Source: Streptomyces sp. NBC_00078
GTDB lineage: Bacteria; Actinomycetota; Actinomycetes; Streptomycetales; Streptomycetaceae
Reading direction: 5' to 3'
Assembly: GCF_026343335.1 (NCBI RefSeq)
Contig: NZ_JAPELX010000001.1
Span: 8,680,001 to 8,744,000 of the forward strand
Length of the DNA stretch: 64,000 nucleotides
Both the position numbers and the translations under genes were made by a program. Position 1 is the stretch's first letter; every line of letters begins with the position of its first letter. The notes beneath the pieces were generated by a model that saw nothing but the letters and a program-made list of their open reading frames with translations, was not told the DNA's origin and did no database searches. Positions 33,545-41,877 of this stretch are shown here, one piece after another.

Positions 33545-34108
33545 TCAGTCGTGCTTGCCGCGTCCGCTCAGCGCGTCCCGCATCCGGTCGACCGCTCCAG
33601 CCCCCGGCGCCAGCAGCTTGTTGGCGGGAGGGGTGTCCGGGGCCGAGGGATGAGGCCGGGTCGGCGCCAGCTTCTTGGCCCGGCGGACCTTGTCGCCAAG
33701 GTCGTCGAGTGCCTCCGCCGTGCACGCCGCGCGCAGCTGGGGGAAGAGGTTCTGCTCCTCGTCGGCGATGTGTGAACGGACCTCGCTCATCAGCGTCCCG
33801 ACCAGCCGGTCGAACTCGGCGTCGCCCGCCTCGCAGCTCTCGAGATCCTTCATCAGCTGCTCGGCCTTGGAGTGGTCCTCGATCTCCCTGTCCGCCATGG
33901 TGTTCCCGTTGACCAGGTGTTCCCGCACCGCCGGGTAGAGGTACTCCTCCTCGGCCACCGAGTGCCGCACCAGTTCCATCGTGGCCTGGTCGGCGTACAC
34001 CTTGCGGTCCTTGTGTCCGGACGGCAGTGCCTCGATCCGGCCGAACAGCTCCTCGACCTCCCGGTGATCGGTCATCAGCTCGTCAATGACGTTTCCACCA
34101 TGTCCCAT
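33545..34108 (-). CDS. Hemerythrin HHE-domain protein
   Basis: A 187-residue soluble protein. Ligand-like residues: DHREVEELF near 15, the HSVAEEEYLYP helix near 50, DHSKAEQLMKDLES near 80, and HIADEEQNLFPQLR near 115. This is the complete H-HxxxE-H-HxxxE pattern. The tail (about 140-187) is Pro/Lys-rich and disordered. It is a different subtype from the hemerythrin at 1781-2410. ATG at 34108 follows GGAGGTGGAG. Likely an oxygen or oxidative-stress protein. Confidence 0.9.
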   Translation of the reverse strand: MGHGGNVIDELMTDHREVEELFGRIEALPSGHKDRKVYADQATMELVRHSVAEEEYLYPAVREHLVNGNTMADREIEDHSKAEQLMKDLESCEAGDAEFDRLVGTLMSEVRSHIADEEQNLFPQLRAACTAEALDDLGDKVRRAKKLAPTRPHPSAPDTPPANKLLAPGAGAVDRMRDALSGRGKHD

Positions 34109-34295
34109 GCTCTCCACCTCCAGGCAGGAAGCGGTGGCTCCCGGTCCGGATCCACCGCGAGCCCCGAGTGCCCCGGCCTCCGCTGCGCTAACGCCCGACC
34201 ACAGCAGCTCACCCGGCCGGACGTGGTGTGGGCCGCCGCCTTGTTGGAACCCGCCTACAAGAGCGGACATGGATGGCGCATCTGGGGAGGCCGGC

Positions 34296-35501
34296 GTGAC
34301 GGACACGGTGGACTTGGCGGTCGGACGGGTGGGCGGGGAGGTTGCCGTGCGGGCGGAGCGCCTGTGGGAGATCGCCCTCGCCCTGCACGCAGACCCTGAG
34401 TACGCCTTCGAGGAACACCGGGCGGCCCGGCTGCTGAGCGGCGAACTCGAACGCGCGGGGTTCGTCGTCGAGCGTGATCTCGCCGGAATGCCCACCGCGT
34501 TCGTCGCGCGGGCGGGAAGCGTACGCCGCCCCGCAGTGGCCCTGCTCCTGGAGTACGACGCCCTGCCCGGGCTCGGGCACGCGTGCGGCCACAACCTGAT
34601 CGCCGCGGCCGGCCTCGGTGCCGCACTCGCGGCACGGGCCGTGGTGGGGGAGGGCGCAGGGGCCGTATGGGCTGTGGGAACGCCTGCGGAGGAGGGCGGC
34701 GGCGGCAAGGTCGCCGAGACTGAGGCGGGCCTGTTCGACGATGTCGACGCCGCGCTGATGTTCCACCCGGGCGTGCACAGCTGGCAGTGGGCGCCCCTGA
34801 CCGCCCAGACGCGTTACCGCGTCGGCTTCCACGGCCGCGCCGCCCACCCCACCGGGAACCCGACCGAGGGCATCGACGCCCTCGCGGCCCTCATCCAGCT
34901 GTTCAACACCCTTGCCGTCGTGGGCAGACGGCTCCCCGAGGCCTCACATGTGCAGGGCATCGTCACCGACGGAGGCGTGGCGACGAACATCGTCCCCGAG
35001 TACGCGGAGGGACTGTTCGGGCTGCGCGCCGGCACGACCACCGCTCTGGAGGAGCTGGCGGGGGAGCTGCTGACCTGCGCTCAAGGGGTGGCGCGGGCGA
35101 CGGGGACGACGGTGACGTTCGGGCGCGTCTCCCCGTCCTACGAGCACTTCCGCGACAGCGGGGTGCTGTCGGGACGGTTCGCCCGGCACCTCGCACGCAC
35201 AGGTATCGGCGTGACGCCTCCCCAGCCCGGCGTCTACCTGGGCTCCTCCGACATCGGCAACGTCAGCGGCCGCGTGCCCGCCATCCACCCCTTCGTCGCG
35301 ATCATGGATCCGGACGGTTCCGACCACACCCCGGAGTTCGCCGCCGCGGCGTCCTCCGACCGCGGCCGCCGCGCGATGCTGGCGGCGACGGAGGCGCTCG
35401 CCTGCACGGCGGTCGAGCTGCTGATGTCCGCGGAACTTCGAGAGCAGGCGTGGCACGAGCACGAGCACGGGCGCAGTGCCGTGGTCGCGGCCGCGCGATG
35501 A
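34296..35501 (+). CDS. M20-family metallohydrolase (amidohydrolase/AbgB-like)
   Basis: A 401-residue di-zinc enzyme that cleaves amide bonds. Metal-binding stretches: EYDALPGLGHACGHNL (about residue 85) and GTPAEEGGGGK (about 130), plus MFHPGVHSWQW (about 155). A dimerisation domain begins at GRAAHPTGNPTEGIDA. The IHPFVAIMDPDGSDHTPEF segment carries the last His. Likely substrates are N-acyl amino acids or p-aminobenzoyl-glutamate. GTG at 34296 has GGGGAGG five bases upstream; an ATG nine codons earlier has none. Confidence 0.9.
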   Translation: MTDTVDLAVGRVGGEVAVRAERLWEIALALHADPEYAFEEHRAARLLSGELERAGFVVERDLAGMPTAFVARAGSVRRPAVALLLEYDALPGLGHACGHNLIAAAGLGAALAARAVVGEGAGAVWAVGTPAEEGGGGKVAETEAGLFDDVDAALMFHPGVHSWQWAPLTAQTRYRVGFHGRAAHPTGNPTEGIDALAALIQLFNTLAVVGRRLPEASHVQGIVTDGGVATNIVPEYAEGLFGLRAGTTTALEELAGELLTCAQGVARATGTTVTFGRVSPSYEHFRDSGVLSGRFARHLARTGIGVTPPQPGVYLGSSDIGNVSGRVPAIHPFVAIMDPDGSDHTPEFAAAASSDRGRRAMLAATEALACTAVELLMSAELREQAWHEHEHGRSAVVAAAR

Positions 35502-35615
35502 CGCCCGGAACGCACACCTTCGCGCCGCCGCCAGCCACGCGCGATGCCTGCGCCGTCATCCGACGACGGCGACGGCGAATCGCCGGACGGTGTCCGACGG
35601 CGGCCGGCTGTCGCG

Positions 35616-35650
35616 GTGACGGGTCCACACGCAGCGTGTGGACCCGTCAC
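35616..35650. terminator. Perfect 15-bp bidirectional terminator
   Basis: GTGACGGGTCCACAC at 35616-35630 pairs perfectly with GTGTGGACCCGTCAC at 35636-35650 around a five-base loop. It lies between the convergent M20 and DUF4177-like genes and can serve both. Confidence 0.9.
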
Positions 35651-35669
35651 GGGAAGCGGTGGTCAGGTG

Positions 35670-35885
35670 TCAGGCGCGGGGCCGTTCGAAGGTGAGCAGC
35701 AAGCCCTCGACCGAACCGGGCCCTATGCGGCCCTTGACGTCGGCGGAGGTGATCGCCTTGAGGCCCCAGCCGTCCTCGGCGTGCTTGTTGAGGACCTTCT
35801 CCAGCTTGTCGCTGTCCAGAGCGTCACCGATCAGCGACTCCCTGAAGGTGACGACCTTGTACTCGTAGGTGTAGGCGTGGCTCAT
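35670..35885 (-). CDS. DUF4177-like small protein
   Basis: A 71-residue protein. YEYKVVTFRESLIG at the start, LEKVLNKHAEDGWGLKAIT in the middle and GLLLTFERPR at the end match the DUF4177 pattern (strand, helix with DGWGL, two strands). The function of the family is unknown. AGGAGG is present 10 bases before the ATG. The gene ends 19 bases before the shared terminator. Confidence 0.85.
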   Translation of the reverse strand: MSHAYTYEYKVVTFRESLIGDALDSDKLEKVLNKHAEDGWGLKAITSADVKGRIGPGSVEGLLLTFERPRA

Positions 35886-36042
35886 GGCTGCGGCGTCCTC
35901 CTGTGTATCGGCTGCGTGGCTGGAGCCAGCCAATCATGTGCAGGGGAACGTTCAGCGACCGGACGCCGACCCACCCCGGCGTGATCTTCTCCGGCGCGGG
36001 CAGCACGGGAGTGCCGGCAGGGGGCGCGTACTCCTGAGACCG

Positions 36043-36552
36043 TCAGACGTCCGGGCCGATGGGCTGCTCGTGGTTGTCGGTGGCGGTCTCGGCGGACGGC
36101 CACCGTGCCAACGAGATCATCCCCATCACGCGGTGGATCAAGTAGAAGGCGAGGGGCAGTTCACCGAACACCGCGAGCGCAGCCGACGGCCAGACCTCCG
36201 AGGTGCCGAAGGAGAGCGAGACGTCGAACCACGCATCGCAGACCAGCAGCACCGCTGTCGCCAGTGCCGACACCATCACGGCACGGTGCCGCAGCCAGCC
36301 GAGTATCGCGGTGGACGCCATCGCGACCAACAGCAGAACGTCGAATCCCACCCAGACCGCGCGCCAGTGGTGGACCCTGTACCCGGACGGCAACGTCAGC
36401 GCCAGCAGGACGGTCCACGGGACGAGCGCGATGGAGCAGACGGTCAGCAGTTCCAGGGTGTGCCGCCGGTGCCGGCGTACGCCCTCGAGCAGCTCGGCAG
36501 TCGCCGTCGGTACAGCAGCCCCTTCGCGGTCGCCGGTCTGCGTGTCGCTCAC
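36043..36552 (-). CDS. Four-helix membrane protein of unknown role
   Basis: A 169-residue protein with four membrane helices (LELLTVCSIALVPWTVLLAL, WVGFDVLLLVAMASTAIL, VMVSALATAVLLVCDAWFDVS, ALAVFGELPLAFYLIHRVMG, read separately). A hydrophilic N-terminus is rich in Thr, Glu and Arg. CDAWFDVS and a basic stretch between helices 2 and 3 recur in uncharacterised actinobacterial proteins. GTG at 36552 has GGAG upstream. No neighbour hints at its job. Confidence 0.75.
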   Translation of the reverse strand: MSDTQTGDREGAAVPTATAELLEGVRRHRRHTLELLTVCSIALVPWTVLLALTLPSGYRVHHWRAVWVGFDVLLLVAMASTAILGWLRHRAVMVSALATAVLLVCDAWFDVSLSFGTSEVWPSAALAVFGELPLAFYLIHRVMGMISLARWPSAETATDNHEQPIGPDV

Positions 36553-36688
36553 GTCGCCTGCTCCGTTCTCGTCTGTTCTCGGGCGGCCGGGCGTCCGGAA
36601 GTGTTGCAGCAACACAACCAGGCTAATGCCCGGGCCGGACGTGTCGTTCGGGGGTCCCGGCTGACCTGCCGTTCCGCGGCGAGCGATC

Positions 36689-37123
36689 ATGTCCGCCATC
36701 GCGTTAGACCATGCCGTTCACCAGCTTGTTCGGGGTGCGGCCTCGGCCCTGGGCGCCGATGTCATCGTGGCCCAGGGCGTGGAAGCCGGGGCCAGGATGC
36801 CCGGAAGGGCGGTCCACGCTGCCGTTCGTGCCCCTGGTGGTGGACCTCGTGGGACCGGTGCCCGTGCGGGAGACCGGTGGGATCGCCGGCAGGCGCGGGG
36901 CGGCTGCGGCCCTGGGGCGGGCGCCGCCGACGCCCCGAGGCGCCCGATGGCCGACGAGATGCACGGCGCGCACCCTGGGCCACCCCTACCTGGTCTCCCA
37001 CCGCGTCCGGTGTGGGTCGGTGAGGCCGTCGACCTCATCGACGACGCGCCGTCCGCCGCCGACGTCGTCGGGACTCTCGCCGAACAGGACGAGGAAGCAC
37101 TGGCCTCGGCGGGCAGGCACTAG
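36689..37123 (+). pseudogene. Nitronate monooxygenase C-terminal half, frameshifted and IS-truncated
   Basis: Frame one gives LGADVIVAQGVEAG, frame two gives STLPFVPLVVDLVGPVPV and TGGIAGRRGAAAALG, and frame one resumes with MADEMHGAHPG and GEAVDLIDDAPSAADVVGTL. These are the FMN phosphate-binding and C-terminal parts of a 2-nitropropane dioxygenase-like enzyme. At least two frameshifts are needed. The apparent stop TAG at 37121-37123 belongs to the CTAG at the edge of the following insertion element, so the IS truncated the remnant. Confidence 0.75.
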
Positions 37124-38901
37124 CCCTGTACTTCGCGGGTCGCCGTTTCAGGTCATTGGCCAGCGGGTTTGAGTGACTTCGATGCCGAGGAGGTCGAGGA
37201 GGTGGAGTTGGACTCCTCGGGTGATCTGGACGGTGGGTGGATCGGTGACGTTGCCGATCCGCAGGGCGAGTTCGCTCAGGTGGTAGAGGATCATGCGGCC
37301 GGTGGGCCGCACCCGGCGGTTGTCCGGGTAGAGGCCGACCATCGTCTGCTCGGGGCCCAGGGCTTGTCTGACCTGGCGCTCGATCAGGCTGAAGACCAGC
37401 AGGGCCAGGCAGATGACCTGGATCAGGGCGGCGACGCGGTGGTTGTGCTGCACGAACAGCGGGGTGACCGCCAGGGGGCCCTTGAAGTCCGCGTAACGGC
37501 GCTCGACCGATCCCTGGCCCTTGTACTGGATCAGGACCTGGCCCGGGTCGGCCTGCTCGGGGGTCAGCGCCGTCAGCAGCGCGTACCAGCCGTCGGCTGC
37601 CGCCTCGTCGTCCAGGACCTGATGGTCGAAGTGCCAGGCCAGGGTGGGCCTGCCGTTGTCGTCTTCGCCGATCTCGGTGCGCAGGCAGGAGGCAACCCGC
37701 CGGGTCTTGGCGATCACGCCGATACGGGCCGCGATCTTCTCGGCGGTGTTGTAGTACCTGCCGCCGGCTCCGTGCTGGACCTTGTCCAGGTCCTCGGCCG
37801 CGCGGGTGAGGCGTTTGGTGCGGGCGGCCTGCTGGCCCGCAGCGTTGCCGGTGGAGTGGACCAGGATTCGGCGAACGCTCAGGACCGGGTCGCGCCTGCG
37901 CGGACCGTTCAGGGTGTGAACGTCCTCCAGTACCCGGTAGACCTCGCGCTGGGCGGGGTCCTTGCCCGCGTCGCGGTCGGGCACCCAGTCCACGACAGTG
38001 GCGGCCTCCAGGTCCAAGGCGGCATAGAAACCGTCCTTGACCTGAGCCGCCGGGACCGGGGCGATGAATGCCGTCCTGGCTGCCAGCAGTGCGGCGACGT
38101 TCGGGTAGGAAACCAGCTTGGAATCGGCGACCAGCAGGAACTCCCGTTCGCCGGCCAGCTTCTGCAGATCCTTCATCGCCCCGACGACCTGGGACACCTC
38201 GGCCGCGCCCCCGCCGAAGACCCGGGCGTGGACCGGGATGCCGCCGTCACCGGTGACCGCGAGCCCGGCCTGGACCTGCTTCAGGTCCACCCGGCGGTCC
38301 TTGGGATGCCCGTGCTTGATCACCGGGAACGCGTCGTCCTGATCTTCCAGCGGGTAGGCCCCGTGGACGGACATGGACGTCATGTCCCAGTGCAACCGCG
38401 ACACGTCGATGCCGAACTCGGTGATCGCCCGCGCGCCGACCGTGCCCGCGAGTTGCTCCAGCTTCGGGGCGATCGCATCCAGTGCCCGCGCGAGGCGGTC
38501 GTCGTTGAGCAAGCCCGCCTCGATGCCCAGGACCTCCTCCACCGCCCAGGTCCGGGCCCAGTCGCCGACCCGGAACAGCGGTATCGGCGAGGTCAGCCGG
38601 TTCGCGACCAGCGCCTCGATGACCTGCCCGTGCGTCAGGTGCGCGCTCGGCGCGGACGGGCACAACCCGTCGACGATCCCCGCCACGTCCAGCCGGCGCA
38701 GAAACTCGGCAGCGACAGGCAGAGCGCCCAGACGCTTCTCCACCACAGACGTCACCACGCACTCAAGGCGCTGACGCTGGGACCGAGGCCGCGGGGACCG
38801 GGAAATCATCGACACACCCGGCTAACGCCCACAGCCCCGACCCGGATACGACCGAACCCTCTACTCCAACCGATTCAACGACCCGCGAAGTACGGGACTA
38901 G
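37120..38901 (-). mobile_element. IS1634-like insertion sequence
   Basis: Ends are imperfect inverted repeats: CTAGCCCTGTACTTCGCGGG at the left (37120 on), continuing TCG. Its reverse complement lies at 38879-38901 with two differences, in the CCCTG/TCCCG part. The element is 1782 bp if the CTAG at each end is counted. CTAG may be the duplicated target rather than part of the repeats. It carries one transposase gene and sits in a nitronate monooxygenase remnant. Confidence 0.85.
37148..38815 (-). CDS. IS1634-family-like DDE transposase
   Basis: A 555-residue transposase, apparently intact. EKRLGALPVAAEFLRRLDVAG and HGQVIEALVANRLTSPIPLF at the N-terminus, LHWDMTSMSVHGAY (first Asp), LLVADSKLVSY (second Asp) and GSVERRYADFKGPLAV with the C-terminal Glu are typical of the IS1634 group of the IS4 superfamily. 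It fills nearly the whole element. Confidence 0.9.
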   Translation of the reverse strand: MSMISRSPRPRSQRQRLECVVTSVVEKRLGALPVAAEFLRRLDVAGIVDGLCPSAPSAHLTHGQVIEALVANRLTSPIPLFRVGDWARTWAVEEVLGIEAGLLNDDRLARALDAIAPKLEQLAGTVGARAITEFGIDVSRLHWDMTSMSVHGAYPLEDQDDAFPVIKHGHPKDRRVDLKQVQAGLAVTGDGGIPVHARVFGGGAAEVSQVVGAMKDLQKLAGEREFLLVADSKLVSYPNVAALLAARTAFIAPVPAAQVKDGFYAALDLEAATVVDWVPDRDAGKDPAQREVYRVLEDVHTLNGPRRRDPVLSVRRILVHSTGNAAGQQAARTKRLTRAAEDLDKVQHGAGGRYYNTAEKIAARIGVIAKTRRVASCLRTEIGEDDNGRPTLAWHFDHQVLDDEAAADGWYALLTALTPEQADPGQVLIQYKGQGSVERRYADFKGPLAVTPLFVQHNHRVAALIQVICLALLVFSLIERQVRQALGPEQTMVGLYPDNRRVRPTGRMILYHLSELALRIGNVTDPPTVQITRGVQLHLLDLLGIEVTQTRWPMT

Positions 38902-38973
38902 CCGATACGACTCGCCCGCCGCCCGCCGCCGCCCGCCGCCGCCCGGCCCTCTCGACCGGAGACGCCAGAAAGC

Positions 38974-39013
38974 CCCGTGTTCCGCACATCGTCTCAGACG
39001 TGCAGAACACGGG
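38974..39013 (-). terminator. Hairpin downstream of the small secreted protein gene
   Basis: CCCGTGTTC at 38974-38982 pairs with GAACACGGG at 39005-39013, and GCAC with GTGC continues the stem after one mismatch. It lies 170 bases past the small secreted protein stop and 70 bases outside the IS, so its owner is unsure. Confidence 0.5.
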
Positions 39014-39184
39014 ACCTGGAGTGCCGCTCGATCCTCGTCGATGAGACGGCGACGTGGGCGCCGGACGGGCGGACCGAGGCAGGGGGCGGGCGCCCCGACG
39101 GGCGTCGCCGCTCCCGGCCGCAGGCCTCGAAGTCCGCTGGAACTGCCGCCGGTTGTCTGCCGACGGTTGTCCGCGCCCGGTCGG

Positions 39185-39490
39185 TTATCCGTGGCAGATG
39201 AGCACGATGAGGCCGTCGCAGTCGTCGCCGTCGTCGTCGTAGCCGCCGTAACCACCGTGGCCGCGATGTTCCTCCTGGCCGTGGCCACGGGACGGGGCGG
39301 ACGAGGAAGCCTTCTCCCTGGCGTCGTCGTGCGGGGCGGGCGCCGCGGCCACGGCGGATCCGGCGGCTCCCACGAGCGCCGCACAGGCGATGCCCAGGGC
39401 GGCACCCACCGCGAGTATTCGCGGAATCCGGGTGCTGGTCCGCTCGGCGTGATCGGGCGTGCTCGGGTGGTTGCTCAGTGGTGTGTTCAT
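39185..39490 (-). CDS. Small secreted Gly/His/Asp-rich protein with C-terminal Cys pair
   Basis: A 101-residue protein, not assigned to a family. A polar start (PSTPDHAERTSTR) is followed by a hydrophobic signal core (ILAVGAALGIACAALVGAAG) and a probable cleavage at AVAAA. The mature part of about 50 residues reads in pieces as GHGQEEHRGHGGYGG, YDDDGDD and finally CDGLIVLICHG. The His/Asp clusters could bind metal, and the two Cys six residues apart could form a small loop or be crosslinked. GAGGGTGA precedes the ATG. It could be a secreted peptide or precursor; no processing gene is adjacent. Confidence 0.65.
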   Translation of the reverse strand: MNTPLSNHPSTPDHAERTSTRIPRILAVGAALGIACAALVGAAGSAVAAAPAPHDDAREKASSSAPSRGHGQEEHRGHGGYGGYDDDGDDCDGLIVLICHG

Positions 39491-39754
39491 GCAGTCACCC
39501 TCTACGGCCGCCCGGCCGATTTCGCGCCGAGCGCAGCCGATTGGGTGAGCTACGAGGAACGGTGTGCGCGAAAGGGTGTGCGCGGAGGCGGCTGCGACCG
39601 TGCCCGTGCCCAGGCCTTGGTGACAGCCGACCCGTCTTCCTGGCTTGCCCAACTCCCGTTCCTGGTAGGGGAGTTCGGTGGCCGGGAATGGCTGGAGTGC
39701 CAGGAGTCGAACGCGGCTTCGGCGCCGCTCACCGGGCAGGGTGCCCTCGGTCGC

Positions 39755-40030
39755 TCACAGGGTGACGGTCTTGTACTCGACGTACTGGGAAAGCCCGACC
39801 GTGCCGTACTCGCGGCCGATGCCGCCGGCCTTGTAGCCGCCGAACGGGCCGTCGAAGGCGATGGACGCGCCGTTGACGGTGACCGTGCCGGTCCGCAGGC
39901 GGCGCGCGATGTCGAGGGCGTGGGCCGGGTGGGCGGACCACACGCCGCCCGGGAGGCCGTACTCGGATGCGTTGGCGATCCGTACGGCGTCGTCCTCGTC
40001 GTCGTAGGCGATGACGACGAGGACGTGGCC
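39755..40030 (-). pseudogene. C-terminal quarter of an aldehyde dehydrogenase
   Basis: The frame gives VLVVIAYDDEDDAVRIANAS, YGLPGGVWS, RLRTGTVTVNG and FGGYKAGGIGREYG, ending KTVTL. This is the normal ALDH C-terminus. Similarity stops just before the conserved Gly-Pro-Val of the EIFGPV block. From there the DNA changes to a TetR tail in the opposite orientation. The catalytic Cys region is gone. Confidence 0.82.
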
Positions 40031-40039
40031 CGTGGAACT

Positions 40040-40283
40040 CACCAGGCTGCGGTCCCACGAGGCGATCCGTGAACGGCGTGACGCGTTGATCCGGGAAGTC
40101 GACGCTTTTCTGAACCGTGCCGCGGACGAGGGGTTGTTCTGCGCCGATATCCCGGCGGGGTGGCCGGGTGCTCTGCTGCCGCAGCTGATGCAGCTGGCTT
40201 CACAGGAGTTGCCCGATCTCACCGCCGCGCAGGCCGCGGACGTGGTTGTCGACACCTTCCTGCGAGGGCTCGGCGCGCGCTGA
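40040..40283 (+). pseudogene. C-terminal part of a TetR-family regulator
   Basis: AIRERRDALIREVDAFLNRA, WPGALLPQLMQLASQEL and AADVVVDTFLRGLG form the ligand-domain end of a TetR protein. The DNA-binding half is missing and the fragment butts against the ALDH tail at about 40030. Only the C-termini of two genes survive, tail to tail in a deletion scar. Confidence 0.65.
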
Positions 40284-40591
40284 CGCCCAAGGGGAGGGGT
40301 GCGGTGCGCGACAGGTCCCGCGCCACACCCGGAGAGCCCAGACTTCCGCGCCCGCGTGCGGCACCTGGCCCAGGAGTACGCGGCCGACCGGCGGGACCGC
40401 GTTCCCGGCCGGCCGCGCCCGACTCTTCGCCCTGGACCCGCGATCCCCCTGGCCGGTCCTGCCATCCGGCATCAGCCCCGATGCACCGCGGGCCGCCCAG
40501 GCCTGAATGCCCCTACGGGTAGGGCAGAAAGGAGGCCGGGCCGGCCCTGTGCCGTGGCTTTCAGCCGAACGCTTCGCTGAGCTGGTTCCGC
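40284..40591. other. Spacer with no recognisable gene
   Basis: The 308 bases hold only very GC-rich frames without family similarity. They lie between the TetR tail and the stop of the alginate lyase gene. No clean hairpin was found. Confidence 0.4.
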
Positions 40592-41317
40592 TCAGCCGCT
40601 GTGGGAGACGGTCAGTCCGTAGAAGGCCACGCGGGCACCGTTCGTGGTGCTGTCGGAGGACGACTGGTTGTAGGAACCGGCCTTGAAGTACTGCTTGTAG
40701 GAGAAGAAGGACGACGGGATGGGGTAGTGGGTGGTGCTGCCGTTGACCGTCAGGTCGATGGTGTCGCCGCCCGAGACGGCGATGGTGTACGTCCACGTCT
40801 TGCCCACGGAGACATGGCCGACGGTGTGCGGTGTCTGGCCGCCGGACGGGGAGTTCTCGGTGCCGAGGACGATGTCGCCGCTCGCACGGTAGTAGAGCTC
40901 CAGCAGCGGTTTGGTGGAGGAGCCGCCGGTGCCGAGGTGGATCTGGCCGACGCACACGTTCTTCGTCACCGACACGACCCGCAGAGTGGCGTTCAACTTG
41001 TGGCTTCCGCCGAGGGGCCAGTCGGCGGCGCTGCCGCTTCGGTTCATCTCTCGCAACTCGGAGCGCGCGTAGTTGGAGTTGGGAGTCGTGACGCCCTTCT
41101 CCGGAGCCCAGAAGGTCATCGCCCCGTCGCGCTTGTCGGTGTAGAAGTACGCGTCCTGGTATCCGCTCGCCCCTTGCAGGCGGGAGGAGGAGATGGTCGT
41201 GGGGGAACCGGGTGAGCCGACGGGCTCCTGGAGCTGCCATACGGACAGGTCGAAGGTGCCGCCGGGTGCCTTGCCGGGGTCGGCGGCGGTGGCGTTCCCG
41301 GTGACCAGCCTCGTCAA
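40592..41317 (-). CDS. PL7 alginate lyase with a damaged signal peptide
   Basis: About 241 residues. The catalytic jelly-roll is complete: SNYARSELREM (substrate-binding Arg and Glu), VCVGQIHLGTG (the QIH with catalytic His) and YFKAGSYNQSS (the YxKxGxYxQ motif with Tyr). It should cleave alginate by beta-elimination. The expected signal peptide is not continuous. The frame begins at a TTG, giving only LVTGNATAADP, which looks like the end of a signal sequence. Upstream a second frame gives MKRPAALPSPL from a GTG. A deletion or frameshift seems to have removed the hydrophobic core, so secretion is doubtful. Confidence 0.75.
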   Translation of the reverse strand: MTRLVTGNATAADPGKAPGGTFDLSVWQLQEPVGSPGSPTTISSSRLQGASGYQDAYFYTDKRDGAMTFWAPEKGVTTPNSNYARSELREMNRSGSAADWPLGGSHKLNATLRVVSVTKNVCVGQIHLGTGGSSTKPLLELYYRASGDIVLGTENSPSGGQTPHTVGHVSVGKTWTYTIAVSGGDTIDLTVNGSTTHYPIPSSFFSYKQYFKAGSYNQSSSDSTTNGARVAFYGLTVSHSG

Positions 41318-41479
41318 GAGGTGAAGGCAATGCGGCCGGGCGCTTCACGGCGTACGGCGCTTGTGGGAAGTGGCCAAGAATCACTGGCGAGTTGAGTGGT
41401 GTCTCACCCGGAGTGAATCGTCGGCACCTCCTTAGTCTGATCAGTCAGTGTCCATCTGTTCACTGAATGGTGGGGTCTC
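41318..41479. promoter_or_regulatory. Spacer with a small inverted repeat
   Basis: TCAGTG at 41445-41450 and CACTGA at 41461-41466 form an inverted repeat with ten bases between, next to CTGATCAG. It lies 14 bp before the start of the 43-codon frame at 41480 and could be an operator for it. Confidence 0.3.
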
Positions 41480-41611
41480 ATGACGAAGCCTGAGCGCGAG
41501 CCCGGAAGGGTTCGCCGTGTCGCGCGCAAGACCGGGAAGATGGCGTTGGCGGCCGCGTTGGGCGCGCTCGTCCGCTGGGCCGTCACATGGCTCCTCGGAC
41601 GCGTCGGCTGA
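41480..41611 (+). CDS. Possible 43-residue cationic membrane peptide
   Basis: The frame runs MTKPEREPGRVRRVARKTGK and then a hydrophobic stretch with two Trp (MALAAALGALVRWAVTWLLG) ending GRVG. A basic head and a single amphipathic or transmembrane helix would suit a small membrane protein. Only a weak GGTGGGG precedes the ATG, and the family is unknown to me. The rest of the spacer to 41877 shows nothing recognisable. Confidence 0.35.
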   Translation: MTKPEREPGRVRRVARKTGKMALAAALGALVRWAVTWLLGRVG

Positions 41612-41877
41612 GTCGGCGCCCGGGAGGCGGCAGGGGCAAGTGCCTTTTCCCTGCGATGCGTTGACGGCTGCGGCTCGCTGGTGTCGATCCGAAGGGACGG
41701 CTGTGGGCCGGTCGTCATGGCAACTTCATCGTGCCGGGGATCAGGGCGGGCCGACTGCGCGGTCACGGTCGGCGCGTGCCATGTGGCCTGCCGGAGACGG
41801 TAGTTGGGACCGGACCCGCACCATGTCGGCTGCCGCATGTGCAGCCGCAGCCGCTGCGGTTGGCGCAGGCGCAGAGG

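Noticed and set aside
37169..40072. 967-codon open frame on the + strand
   Set aside because: It is antisense to the IS1634-like transposase and runs on through spacer and remnants; composition is that of a GC-rich shadow frame.
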